Shown: piece after piece, positions 24,494-31,569 of the stretch
Layout of the letters: every line of letters begins with the position of its first letter
Numbering within the stretch: position 1 is the first letter of the stretch
Origin: Promethearchaeota archaeon
Lineage (GTDB): Archaea > Asgardarchaeota > Lokiarchaeia > Sigynarchaeales > SOKP01
NCBI GenBank assembly: GCA_016839635.1
Contig: JAEOTV010000092.1
Location: 1 to 33,805 of the forward strand
Length of the DNA stretch: 33,805 nucleotides
Direction of reading: 5' to 3'
Position numbers and translations under genes: made by a program
Notes under the pieces: model-generated
Database searches by the model: none
What the model was told of the DNA's origin: nothing
The model's input: only the letters and a program-made list of their open reading frames with translations

Positions 24494-25150
24494 TTATTTT
24501 TTTAATTCACCATGTAATTTTTCCCAGTCTTTAAGAAATTCCTCTAATCCCTTATCTGTATTTGGATGTTTGAACATTTTCTCAAGAACATTAAAAGGGA
24601 TCGTAGCGATATGTGCACCCATTTTTGCAGATTCAATAACATGCCTCGTGTTTCTAATAGAAGCAACAATTAATTCGGATTTAAAATCATAAGCGTTAAG
24701 AATTTCCATTGATTCCCATAACATATCCATTTCATTTTGACCATTATCCATTAATCGTCCTATAAACGGGCTTATATATGAAGCACCAGCTTTTGCAGCA
24801 ATTAAAACTTGATTTTGTGAAAATACAAGAGTGACATTCGTTTTAATCCCTTCATTTTCAAGTATTTTAACTGCTTTAATCCCTTCTTTTGTAAAAGGAA
24901 TCTTAACTACAATATTTGAGGCAATTTTTGATAATTCGCGAGCTTCATTAACCATTTCTTCCGTAGTTAACCCTATAACTTCTCCACTGACAGGACCATC
25001 AACAAGTTCGCAAATTTTTCTTAATTGTTCGAAGGGTTCAGCTCCTTCTTTCGCTAACAACGTAGGATTTGTTGTAACCCCATCTATAATTCCTAGTGCT
25101 AGCATTTCTTTTATTTGTACTAAATTAGCAGTATCAATAAAAAACTTCAT
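24494..25150 (-). CDS. tal: Transaldolase (small TalC/FSA-like form)
   Basis: This 218-residue TIM-barrel enzyme has FFIDTANL (3-10), [14 protein letters not shown] (23-36), [12 protein letters not shown] (55-66), [10 protein letters not shown] (81-90) with Schiff-base Lys83, and SPFIGRLMD (127-135). The position that is Gln59 in E. coli fructose-6-phosphate aldolase is Glu57 here, and Tyr131 of that enzyme is Phe129. Both are the residues found in true transaldolases, so it should make sedoheptulose 7-phosphate from fructose 6-phosphate and erythrose 4-phosphate. The gene is fifth from the end of the seven-gene minus-strand operon, between gmhB and the PfkB-like gene, and would feed GmhA directly. 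Confidence 0.93.
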   Translation of the reverse strand: MKFFIDTANLVQIKEMLALGIIDGVTTNPTLLAKEGAEPFEQLRKICELVDGPVSGEVIGLTTEEMVNEARELSKIASNIVVKIPFTKEGIKAVKILENEGIKTNVTLVFSQNQVLIAAKAGASYISPFIGRLMDNGQNEMDMLWESMEILNAYDFKSELIVASIRNTRHVIESAKMGAHIATIPFNVLEKMFKHPNTDKGLEEFLKDWEKLHGELKK

Positions 25151-25194
25151 TTCATTTCACGCTTATATTTAAGTGATTATATTAATATTTGGTT

Positions 25195-25743
25195 CTATAT
25201 ATTTATAGCAAATTCTTTTAAATTTTTGAATATCATATCTGGCATTATCGAATCGATATTTTTTTGTTCTTCCTTTCCATATCCGCTTAAGACTAAAATA
25301 GTTTTACATCCCGCTGCTTTACCCGTTTTAATATCATTTAATGTATCTCCAACCATATATGAATTAGTTAAATCAACATTATACTTTAAATGTGCTTTTA
25401 AAATCATTCCTGGTTTTGGTTTTCTACAATCACATGAACCAGTGAAATCAGGATGGTGTGGACAATAAAAAATATCATCTAATTCAATATTATTTTGTAA
25501 TAATAATTTAACCATTTTATCATGAATTGATTTCAGGGTCTCTTCTGTAAAAAATCCCCTCGCAATTCCTGCTTGATTAGTAATAACAATAAGGAGATAA
25601 CCTTTTTGCTTAAGTATCCTTAAAGCTTCAAAAGATCCTTCCATGAATTCAAAATTATTAGGATTTGAAAGATAACCAACTTCTTTATTTATCACTCCAT
25701 CTCTATCTAAGAAAATTACTTTCTTTTGTTCAGTCATATTCAT
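25195..25743 (-). CDS. gmhB: D-glycero-D-manno-heptose 1,7-bisphosphate 7-phosphatase
   Basis: This HAD phosphatase has 182 residues. [10 protein letters not shown] (10-19) supplies nucleophile Asp13 and acid/base Asp15, with [11 protein letters not shown] (53-63) as motif [10 protein letters not shown] (93-100) and [12 protein letters not shown] (102-113) form the Cys/His zinc loop typical of GmhB (C94, H96, C104, C106), and [12 protein letters not shown] (130-141) is motif IV. This set separates GmhB from histidinol phosphatase only by context, and the context is gmhA, rpe and heptose kinases. It overlaps the end of rpe by 14 bases. A second ATG six bases in (25737) is an alternative start. 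Anomer preference, which would tell the ADP from the GDP route, cannot be read safely. Confidence 0.93.
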   Translation of the reverse strand: MNMTEQKKVIFLDRDGVINKEVGYLSNPNNFEFMEGSFEALRILKQKGYLLIVITNQAGIARGFFTEETLKSIHDKMVKLLLQNNIELDDIFYCPHHPDFTGSCDCRKPKPGMILKAHLKYNVDLTNSYMVGDTLNDIKTGKAAGCKTILVLSGYGKEEQKNIDSIMPDMIFKNLKEFAINI

Positions 25744-26365
25744 CAGATTCTCTCAGTAACTTAATTATCCTACTTGGATCCTTAGCATTTAAAATGGTAC
25801 TTGAGCTTGTTAAGATATCTGAATTTTTTAATAATCTTGCGTTTGTTAAATTTATTCCACCATCAACATCGATAATAAAATTATACCTTTTCTTGAGTTC
25901 AGCCAGTTGATCTATTTTTTTTACCATATTGGGAATAAACTTTTGACCAGACCGTCCAGGATTTACACTCATTACTAAGACAAGATCAATTCCTTTAAGG
26001 AATGGTATAATTTCAGAAATGCTAGTTTCGGGATTTAAAGCGATTCCAACTTTTTTGTGTTTATTTCTAATTTCCTCAATTATCTCATTTATATCGTAAT
26101 TAATTTCAAAATGAAATAAAAAGATATCAATATAGTCAATGATCTTTTTAATATATTCAAAAGGATTAATTACCATTAAATGACCGATTATTGGTGAATT
26201 ATAAGATTTTTTTAAGATTGGAAAAACATCTAGATTATTATTTTTATTACTTACAAATTTACCGTCCATGACGTCTATATGTATATAATCAAAACCTTCT
26301 AAATCCTTTATAATTTCAGGTTTAAAGTCGTCTATTGCATGGACAGAGACGGCAACTTCTTTCAT
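25730..26365 (-). CDS. rpe: Ribulose-phosphate 3-epimerase
   Basis: This 211-residue TIM barrel has [11 protein letters not shown] (28-38, His29 and Asp31), GHLMV (61-65, His62), [13 protein letters not shown] (132-144) and IIDVDGGIN (164-172, Asp168), the conserved metal and acid/base residues of Rpe. The usual SILSADF opening is replaced by SVHAIDDF, so it is a somewhat divergent member. Allulose-6-phosphate epimerase is an alternative reading. It would interconvert xylulose 5-phosphate and ribulose 5-phosphate, balancing the transketolase reaction. It is second in the operon, 10 bases after gmhA, and overlaps gmhB by 14 bases. Confidence 0.9.
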   Translation of the reverse strand: MKEVAVSVHAIDDFKPEIIKDLEGFDYIHIDVMDGKFVSNKNNNLDVFPILKKSYNSPIIGHLMVINPFEYIKKIIDYIDIFLFHFEINYDINEIIEEIRNKHKKVGIALNPETSISEIIPFLKGIDLVLVMSVNPGRSGQKFIPNMVKKIDQLAELKKRYNFIIDVDGGINLTNARLLKNSDILTSSSTILNAKDPSRIIKLLRESDEYD

Positions 26366-26375
26366 AAATAATCAG

Positions 26376-26942
26376 TTATCCAAATAATTCTTTTTCTACA
26401 AGATAACAAATTATATGCCCTACAGTAATATGACCTTCTTGGATTCTAGGAGTATCAACAGAAGGAATCTTTAAACAATAATCCACTATTTTCTCAATTT
26501 TATTTTCTTTCTGACCTGTGAATCCTACAGTAATAGCACCTAATTCTTTAGCTTTCTGCAAACCTTTTATTACATTTGGAGAGTTTCCAGAAGTACTTAA
26601 GCCAATTACTAAATCGCCTTGATTAATTAAAGATGATACTTGTCTTTCGAATATTTTTTCATAACTATAATCATTTGCGGTAGCAGTAATTACGGATGTA
26701 TTTGTATGAAATGCTAAAGCTGGAAGTGATTTACGATCTTTATAGAATTTCCCTACAAATTCAGCAGCAATATGTTGAGCATCCGCTGCACTCCCTCCGT
26801 TACCAAAAAGAGCAATTTTTTTGCTATTTTTATACAAATTAACAATTTCATAAACAATTTTTATAATAAGAGGAATTTGATTTTTTAAATCTTCTTTTAT
26901 TCTGATATTTTCATCCAAAATTAATAAAATTTCATTTTCCAT
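26376..26942 (-). CDS. gmhA: Sedoheptulose 7-phosphate isomerase
   Basis: This 188-residue SIS-domain protein carries FGNGGSAADAQHIAAEFVGK (46-65), the GmhA signature with His57 and Glu61 as zinc or catalytic ligands. STSGNSPNV (116-124) binds phosphate. RIQEGHITVGHIICYLVE (166-183) provides Gln168 and His176, matching E. coli Gln172 and His180. It converts sedoheptulose 7-phosphate to D-glycero-D-manno-heptose 7-phosphate. All key residues are present. DiaA is a relative, but the heptose context favours GmhA. It is the first gene of the minus-strand operon that runs through transketolase, so its upstream region (26943-27155) should hold the operon promoter. Confidence 0.94.
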   Translation of the reverse strand: MENEILLILDENIRIKEDLKNQIPLIIKIVYEIVNLYKNSKKIALFGNGGSAADAQHIAAEFVGKFYKDRKSLPALAFHTNTSVITATANDYSYEKIFERQVSSLINQGDLVIGLSTSGNSPNVIKGLQKAKELGAITVGFTGQKENKIEKIVDYCLKIPSVDTPRIQEGHITVGHIICYLVEKELFG

Positions 26943-27127
26943 TATAATTCATAAAAATTTTTTAATGTTTGATTTTTAATTTCAAGGTAAATATTATTTT
27001 TATTTTATTTAGAAATTTTTATCATATTTCTTTTTTCTTAGATTAGAGATTATATTTGCTATATTAATAGTCTTTACTTTTAAGAAATGAAATTTTATAA
27101 TTTTGCTTATATTATAATAATCTAAAA

Positions 27128-27136
27128 AATATATTA
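27128..27136 (+). promoter_or_regulatory. Candidate TATA box for the GDWD/ParB-like gene
   Basis: AATATATTA after an A-rich stretch (CTAAAAA) lies 20-28 bases before the ATG at 27156, which has no SD, so a leaderless transcript is likely. The 213-base gap 26943-27155 is divergent and otherwise featureless. Confidence 0.35.
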
Positions 27137-27155
27137 AAAAAGATTTTCTACAATA

Positions 27156-28037
27156 ATGAAATTTCGTTTTAAAAAGAAAGTTCAAGTTCAATTAACCACT
27201 TTACAAAGATTTGTGTTTAAGTTTAAAAAAAAGCATTCAATATTAGGAGATTTGATAGAAATCCCATATTATTTTCTTTATAATCTTAGATTTCTAATCA
27301 GAAAAAGATTATTATTATTCAAAGCTTGGTTAAGTTATGGAAAGTTAAGATTTAAAGATACTTATTGGGTAGATCCTAAAAAACTGGTATATCTATCAGG
27401 GCTTAGGTCCAATAAATGGCAGAATTATCTAAGAGTTTTAGATGGAGATTGGGATTTATTCGGAAGAAAATTTGAAGATTCCTTTTTTTATCAGGCATTT
27501 AAACAAAGATTTATAGAAGGTCAACCATGGGAGAATACATACTATTATCAAAAGGGTTTAAAATCATTTAATGAGATGGGAAAAGACAAACAAAAATATC
27601 ATTTGGAAAAGTGGGATGATAGATTTAAGCGTTTAGAAAATCTATATAATAAAATAAAAAGAAATGGTATTAAGAATAAAAAAGATCTTTTAGTCTTAAA
27701 AGGTTGGATCATTAGAATTGATTTTCCAACAATATTAGATAATATATCAGTAGATATTGGTAGAAAGGGTGAATTACTGGTTGTCCATGGTAAAAATAGA
27801 CTGTGTATAGCAAAAATATTGAATTTACCTTTAGTTCCAATCACGATAATCGCCCGACATAAGAATTGGATGGAATTCAGAGCCAAATTCATTCAATATT
27901 TTAAAAAAAATCATAAAGGGAAAAAAATTTATGTTTTTACTCATCCTGATCTGAAAAACATTCCTTTTATACATGGAAAAATTCCTTATGATATTATAAA
28001 AGAAACTATAAAAAACAAATGGGGAATTTCTCTATAA
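27156..28037 (+). CDS. Unknown GDWD/ParB-like-fold protein
   Basis: This protein of 293 residues is not assigned to a characterised family. Its N-terminus is very basic, followed by a hydrophobic stretch (about 36-60). The core has DGDWD (96-100), FYQAFKQRFIEGQPWENTYY (111-130), IGRKGELLVVHGKNRLCIAK (201-220), IIARHKNW (231-238) and THPDL (262-266). The middle motif, with G-x-N-R-L, resembles the ParB/sulfiredoxin-like fold (usually G-x-H-R-L). The same core is found in the protein at 20319-21617, where it is joined to a methyltransferase; here the gene stops just where that domain would begin. It sits between gmhA and the hddA-type kinase, on the opposite strand. A role in glycan biosynthesis is suggested by position only. 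Confidence 0.85.
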   Translation: MKFRFKKKVQVQLTTLQRFVFKFKKKHSILGDLIEIPYYFLYNLRFLIRKRLLLFKAWLSYGKLRFKDTYWVDPKKLVYLSGLRSNKWQNYLRVLDGDWDLFGRKFEDSFFYQAFKQRFIEGQPWENTYYYQKGLKSFNEMGKDKQKYHLEKWDDRFKRLENLYNKIKRNGIKNKKDLLVLKGWIIRIDFPTILDNISVDIGRKGELLVVHGKNRLCIAKILNLPLVPITIIARHKNWMEFRAKFIQYFKKNHKGKKIYVFTHPDLKNIPFIHGKIPYDIIKETIKNKWGISL

Positions 28038-28082
28038 AATTAGGGACTTACTTCTTTTTCCAATAATAATAAAATGATCTTA

Positions 28083-29090
28083 TTAAATTTTCCAAGCTTG
28101 CAGACCATTTGGATTAAAATGAAAATTAACGATTGTCCCTCCATTTCTTCCCATTTCATGTATAATTTGATATTTTTTATTAGGATCGCAAAATAACAGA
28201 AGATATCCACCTCCTCCTGCACCTAATAGTTTACCACCTAGAACACCAAATTTTTTTGATGATAAATAAAAATTTTCAATCTTTCTATTGGATATTCTTG
28301 AACTTAAACTTTTTTTTGCTTCCCAACCTTTATGTAAAAGTTCACCAAATTTATTTAAATTATGAATATCTTTTGATTCAATAACATTTTTCATGGAAAT
28401 TGCAACTTTTTTTAAATCTTGCATTGCTTCCATGTATGATTTTTTTTCAATTTTATAACCCTTCAATACATCATCTTGTATATCTGAAGAAAAGTGTGAT
28501 CCCCCAATATAACATAAAATTAATCTATAATGTAATTCATTAATCATATCATTGCTCGTATAAATAGGTATAACTCGAACTTCTTTTGTAAATTCAATGA
28601 AATTGAAACCGCCATATGCCGCAGCAAATTGATCTTGATACCCTCCTTTCTGTTTCAATTCAATTCTTTCAATATCATAAGCTTTTTGTGCAATTTCATG
28701 TTTTGTAAATCTTAAATTATAATGCCTATTTAAAGCACCAATTAGAGCCACAGACAAGGAAGAAGAACCGCCCATTCCAGATCCCACAGGTAAGTCGGAG
28801 TATATAGATATATCGAATCCATCTTTCACATTGAAAACATTAAAAATTCCTTTAATTATTTCAAATCCAGAATCGTAATCCCTATCTCCAATGCTAAAGA
28901 TGATTTCTTTATTGAGATTAATTGAACACACGTGAATTTCTTTATCGTGTCTTGGTTTTAAAGTTATGTAAATATAACGATCGATAGTAGTACTTATTAC
29001 ACATCCTCCATGTTCTGTACAATATGGAGCCATATCCGTTCCTCCTCCACCAAAGCTTACTCGAAATGGTGCTTTTGAACGAATAATCAT
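28083..29090 (-). CDS. hddA: GHMP kinase, probable D-glycero-alpha-D-manno-heptose 7-phosphate kinase (HddA-like)
   Basis: This 335-residue GHMP kinase has RSKAPFRVSFGGGGTDMAPY (4-23), the opening typical of HddA. The ATP loop is LPVGSGMGGSSSL (100-112), GGYQDQFAAAYGGFN (149-163) contains the catalytic Asp153, and GGKLLGAGGGGYLLLF (285-300) is motif 3. HddA phosphorylates C1 of heptose 7-phosphate in the GDP-heptose route. All expected catalytic residues are present, in contrast to the PfkB-like protein in the operon, so this is the likely working heptose kinase. It is transcribed separately, upstream of the operon on the same strand, and is convergent with the plus-strand unknown gene. A different sugar (fucose- or galactose-type) substrate is possible. 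Confidence 0.9.
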   Translation of the reverse strand: MIIRSKAPFRVSFGGGGTDMAPYCTEHGGCVISTTIDRYIYITLKPRHDKEIHVCSINLNKEIIFSIGDRDYDSGFEIIKGIFNVFNVKDGFDISIYSDLPVGSGMGGSSSLSVALIGALNRHYNLRFTKHEIAQKAYDIERIELKQKGGYQDQFAAAYGGFNFIEFTKEVRVIPIYTSNDMINELHYRLILCYIGGSHFSSDIQDDVLKGYKIEKKSYMEAMQDLKKVAISMKNVIESKDIHNLNKFGELLHKGWEAKKSLSSRISNRKIENFYLSSKKFGVLGGKLLGAGGGGYLLLFCDPNKKYQIIHEMGRNGGTIVNFHFNPNGLQAWKI

Positions 29091-29315
29091 TTTATTTACC
29101 GAAATAAGTAAATTAGTGTAAGATCAAATTTCTTTATATTAAATCATTAAAAAATTTGATTATTATTTAATTTTTCAATTTTTCTATTTTGTACTTCTAA
29201 TGAATTGTAGTTATTTCCCCTTATTTTGTTTCAATTTGGTAAGATCACATAGTTTTTAATTTAAAGAAATACTTATGAACAATTAAAATATTAAAAATCA
29301 TCCAAAATATAATAT

Positions 29316-30449
29316 ATGACAAATAAAATACTGATTACTGGTGGAGCAGGTTTTATAGGGTCACATTTAGTTGATAAATTAATTGATCAAAAAGATTATG
29401 AGGTAACTGTTTTTGATATTTTAGAAGAGCAAGTCCACGGAAAAAGGAATAAACCTCCAGATTATCTAAATAAAAGGGCAAAATTTTTTCAAGGTTCTGT
29501 AACAAATTATAGCAAATTGAAAGATTTAGTATTAGAGAATGACACAATTTTTCATCTAGCAGCTATGGTTGGGGTAGGACAATCAATGTATCAAATAGGA
29601 AAATATATTGATTATAACATACTAGGTTTGGCAAATTTGCTTGACATCTTAGTGAATACTGAACATAATGTCGAAAAATTAATTATTGCCTCATCTAATA
29701 CTGTATATGGAGAAGGTAAATCTGAATGTAATAAATGTGGAATAATTTACCCCAAATTAAGACACTTTGATCAATTAAAACATAGAGTATGGGACTCTGT
29801 TTGCCCCACATGTGGATCGAAACTTGAATCACTCTTAACTGATGAGAATTCACCTTTAAATCCTAGTTCAATATATGCTTTTTCTAAGCAAGCTCAGGAA
29901 AAAATGAGTTTGATGATTAGTCAAATTTACGACATAAATACAACTGTGTTAAGATTTTTCTTAGTTTATGGTTCAAGACAAGCTCTTTCAAATCCCTATA
30001 CCGGAGTTTGTAGTATTTTTAGTACTAGAGCACTTTATGGTAAACCTCCAGTTATTTTTGAGGATGGATACCAATCACGAGATTTTGTTAGTGTAAAAGA
30101 TGTTTGTAATGCTTTAATTCTTGCTATGGAAAAAAACGCGGCTAATGGTGAAATTTTTAATGTTGGTACAGGTACACCAATATTAATAAAGGAAGTAGCT
30201 GAAATTATTACTAAAAAAATCAATCCTAACTTAAAACCAATATATAATCAACAATATAGGGTTGGTGATATAAGACATTGTGTAGCAGATATTTCAAAAA
30301 TAAAAAATAAATTAGGATACTCACCTACATTAACTTTTGAAGAGGGAATAGATGATTTAATAGCTTGGATCATGTCTCAAAAATATAGTGTTCAAAAACC
30401 TTCTCAAAAAGCAGTAAAAGAGTTAAAAGAAAAAGGATTATTAAAATAA
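29316..30449 (+). CDS. NAD-dependent sugar-nucleotide epimerase with zinc-ribbon insert
   Basis: This 377-residue extended SDR has TGGAGFIGSH (8-17), FHLAAMVGVG (79-88), SSNTVYGEG (126-134) and YAFSK (187-191), where Tyr187 and Lys191 are the catalytic pair. Two Cys pairs, CNKC (138-141) and CPTC (163-166), are inserted between the Ser/Thr and Tyr motifs. That insert is seen in dTDP-L-rhamnose 4-epimerase-type and related enzymes and should bind zinc. SRDFVSVKDV is the conserved late motif. It would epimerise or dehydrate a nucleotide sugar for the local glycan. Substrate is uncertain. It is followed 33 bases later by an RMD-like reductase on the same strand, probably in one transcript. Confidence 0.9.
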   Translation: MTNKILITGGAGFIGSHLVDKLIDQKDYEVTVFDILEEQVHGKRNKPPDYLNKRAKFFQGSVTNYSKLKDLVLENDTIFHLAAMVGVGQSMYQIGKYIDYNILGLANLLDILVNTEHNVEKLIIASSNTVYGEGKSECNKCGIIYPKLRHFDQLKHRVWDSVCPTCGSKLESLLTDENSPLNPSSIYAFSKQAQEKMSLMISQIYDINTTVLRFFLVYGSRQALSNPYTGVCSIFSTRALYGKPPVIFEDGYQSRDFVSVKDVCNALILAMEKNAANGEIFNVGTGTPILIKEVAEIITKKINPNLKPIYNQQYRVGDIRHCVADISKIKNKLGYSPTLTFEEGIDDLIAWIMSQKYSVQKPSQKAVKELKEKGLLK

Positions 30450-30482
30450 ATCAATTTTATATTTTTTAATTTCAAGTTTGAA

Positions 30483-31529
30483 ATGGAAACAATAATTATT
30501 TCTGGGGCTAATGGTTTCTTAGGATCGCATTTAGTTGATTTTTGTATTAAGAAAGACAAAAGAGTATATGGTATTGATTTACCTAATCGCCCTATAATAA
30601 ACTTAGCTCATTATACTAATAGTCAAATTGAATTTTCTCTTAAAGAGAAAATAAAAGTATTTGGTAATTCAATTCAGATTCCAACTGCAAATGAGAATCT
30701 TATTTTTCTGGAATGTGATTTGAACAATGCTAATCTATTAGAAAAAATAATCTATGAAATTAAACCTCAATATTTTTTTCATTTTGGAGCGCAACCACTT
30801 GTTATACCATCTTGGGAAGATCCTATTGGCACAATAAAAACAAATGTTATTGGAACAATAAATGTTTTTGAAACAATTAAAAAATATGAGTTAAATACAA
30901 GGGTTATTGTAGCTTGCACAAGCGCTGAATATGGGACAACAACATCTTCAATCAATAGATCTTTAAAAGAGTCTGATCCATTATTAGCGATTCATCCATA
31001 TGGGATTAGTAAAATAGCTACTGAGCTACTTGCTAGACAATATTATATTAATTTTGGTATTGAAACTATTAATCTTAGGTTTTTTAACCAAACTGGTCCT
31101 AGAAAAAAAGGGGATGCTTGTGCAGATTTTATTAGTAAAATAGCAAAAATCGAATTAGGTTTGTCAGAACCAATATTAGAAGTAGGAAATCTAGTTTCTT
31201 ATCGTGATTTTACAGGAATAAAGGATTCACTTAAAGCAATATGGTTAACGGCAACAAAAGGGACTCCGGGAGAAACATATAATGTATGTTCTAGTAAAAA
31301 AATACAAATTCGAAAACTTTTGAATATTGCTCTTAGTTTCTCATCAAAAAAGATTGAAGTGAGAGAGAATATACCAAATAAATTAAGAAAAACAGATGAA
31401 GATATAATAGTTGGAGATAATTCAAAGATAAAAAAAGAATTAGGATGGGAGGTTTCCGTTCCTATTGAAGAAACTCTGAAAGAAATGTATGACTATTGGT
31501 TAGATTTTTATTCAAAGTTTAAAATTTAA
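30483..31529 (+). CDS. GDP-4-keto-6-deoxymannose reductase-like SDR (RMD type)
   Basis: This 348-residue extended SDR has SGANGFLGSH (7-16), FFHFGAQPLV (98-107), CTSAEYG (145-151) and HPYGISK (171-177), with Tyr173 and Lys177 as the catalytic pair. FNQTGPRKKG (201-210) and VGNLVSYRDFTGIKD resemble the NHxGPGQ and VGNLxxxRDF stretches of GDP-6-deoxy-mannose reductases, so reduction of a GDP-4-keto-6-deoxy sugar is the best guess. GDP-mannose dehydratase activity is the alternative. Paired with the dehydratase-like enzyme at 1459-2610 it could yield GDP-rhamnose or a 6-deoxy-heptose nucleotide. It is convergent with ileS. Confidence 0.88.
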   Translation: METIIISGANGFLGSHLVDFCIKKDKRVYGIDLPNRPIINLAHYTNSQIEFSLKEKIKVFGNSIQIPTANENLIFLECDLNNANLLEKIIYEIKPQYFFHFGAQPLVIPSWEDPIGTIKTNVIGTINVFETIKKYELNTRVIVACTSAEYGTTTSSINRSLKESDPLLAIHPYGISKIATELLARQYYINFGIETINLRFFNQTGPRKKGDACADFISKIAKIELGLSEPILEVGNLVSYRDFTGIKDSLKAIWLTATKGTPGETYNVCSSKKIQIRKLLNIALSFSSKKIEVRENIPNKLRKTDEDIIVGDNSKIKKELGWEVSVPIEETLKEMYDYWLDFYSKFKI

Positions 31530-31530
31530 G

Positions 31531-31544
31531 ATTTTTTAAAAAAT
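31531..31544. terminator. A/T palindrome between convergent genes
   Basis: A, six T, six A, T forms a perfect 14-base palindrome just after the reductase stop and before the convergent ileS stop. It supplies a T-run to each strand and is a plausible bidirectional terminator. Confidence 0.4.
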
Positions 31545-31569
31545 AAATGCAGTAACTTGAATATTGATA

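Noticed and set aside
24831..25172. 113-codon plus-strand open frame opposite transaldolase
   Set aside because: Antisense shadow of a gene with complete catalytic motifs.
29091..29315. Regulatory element between the divergent hddA-like and epimerase genes
   Set aside because: The 225-base gap has AT-rich runs and a three-codon ATG frame but no clear dyad, riboswitch-like fold or distinctive TATA box.
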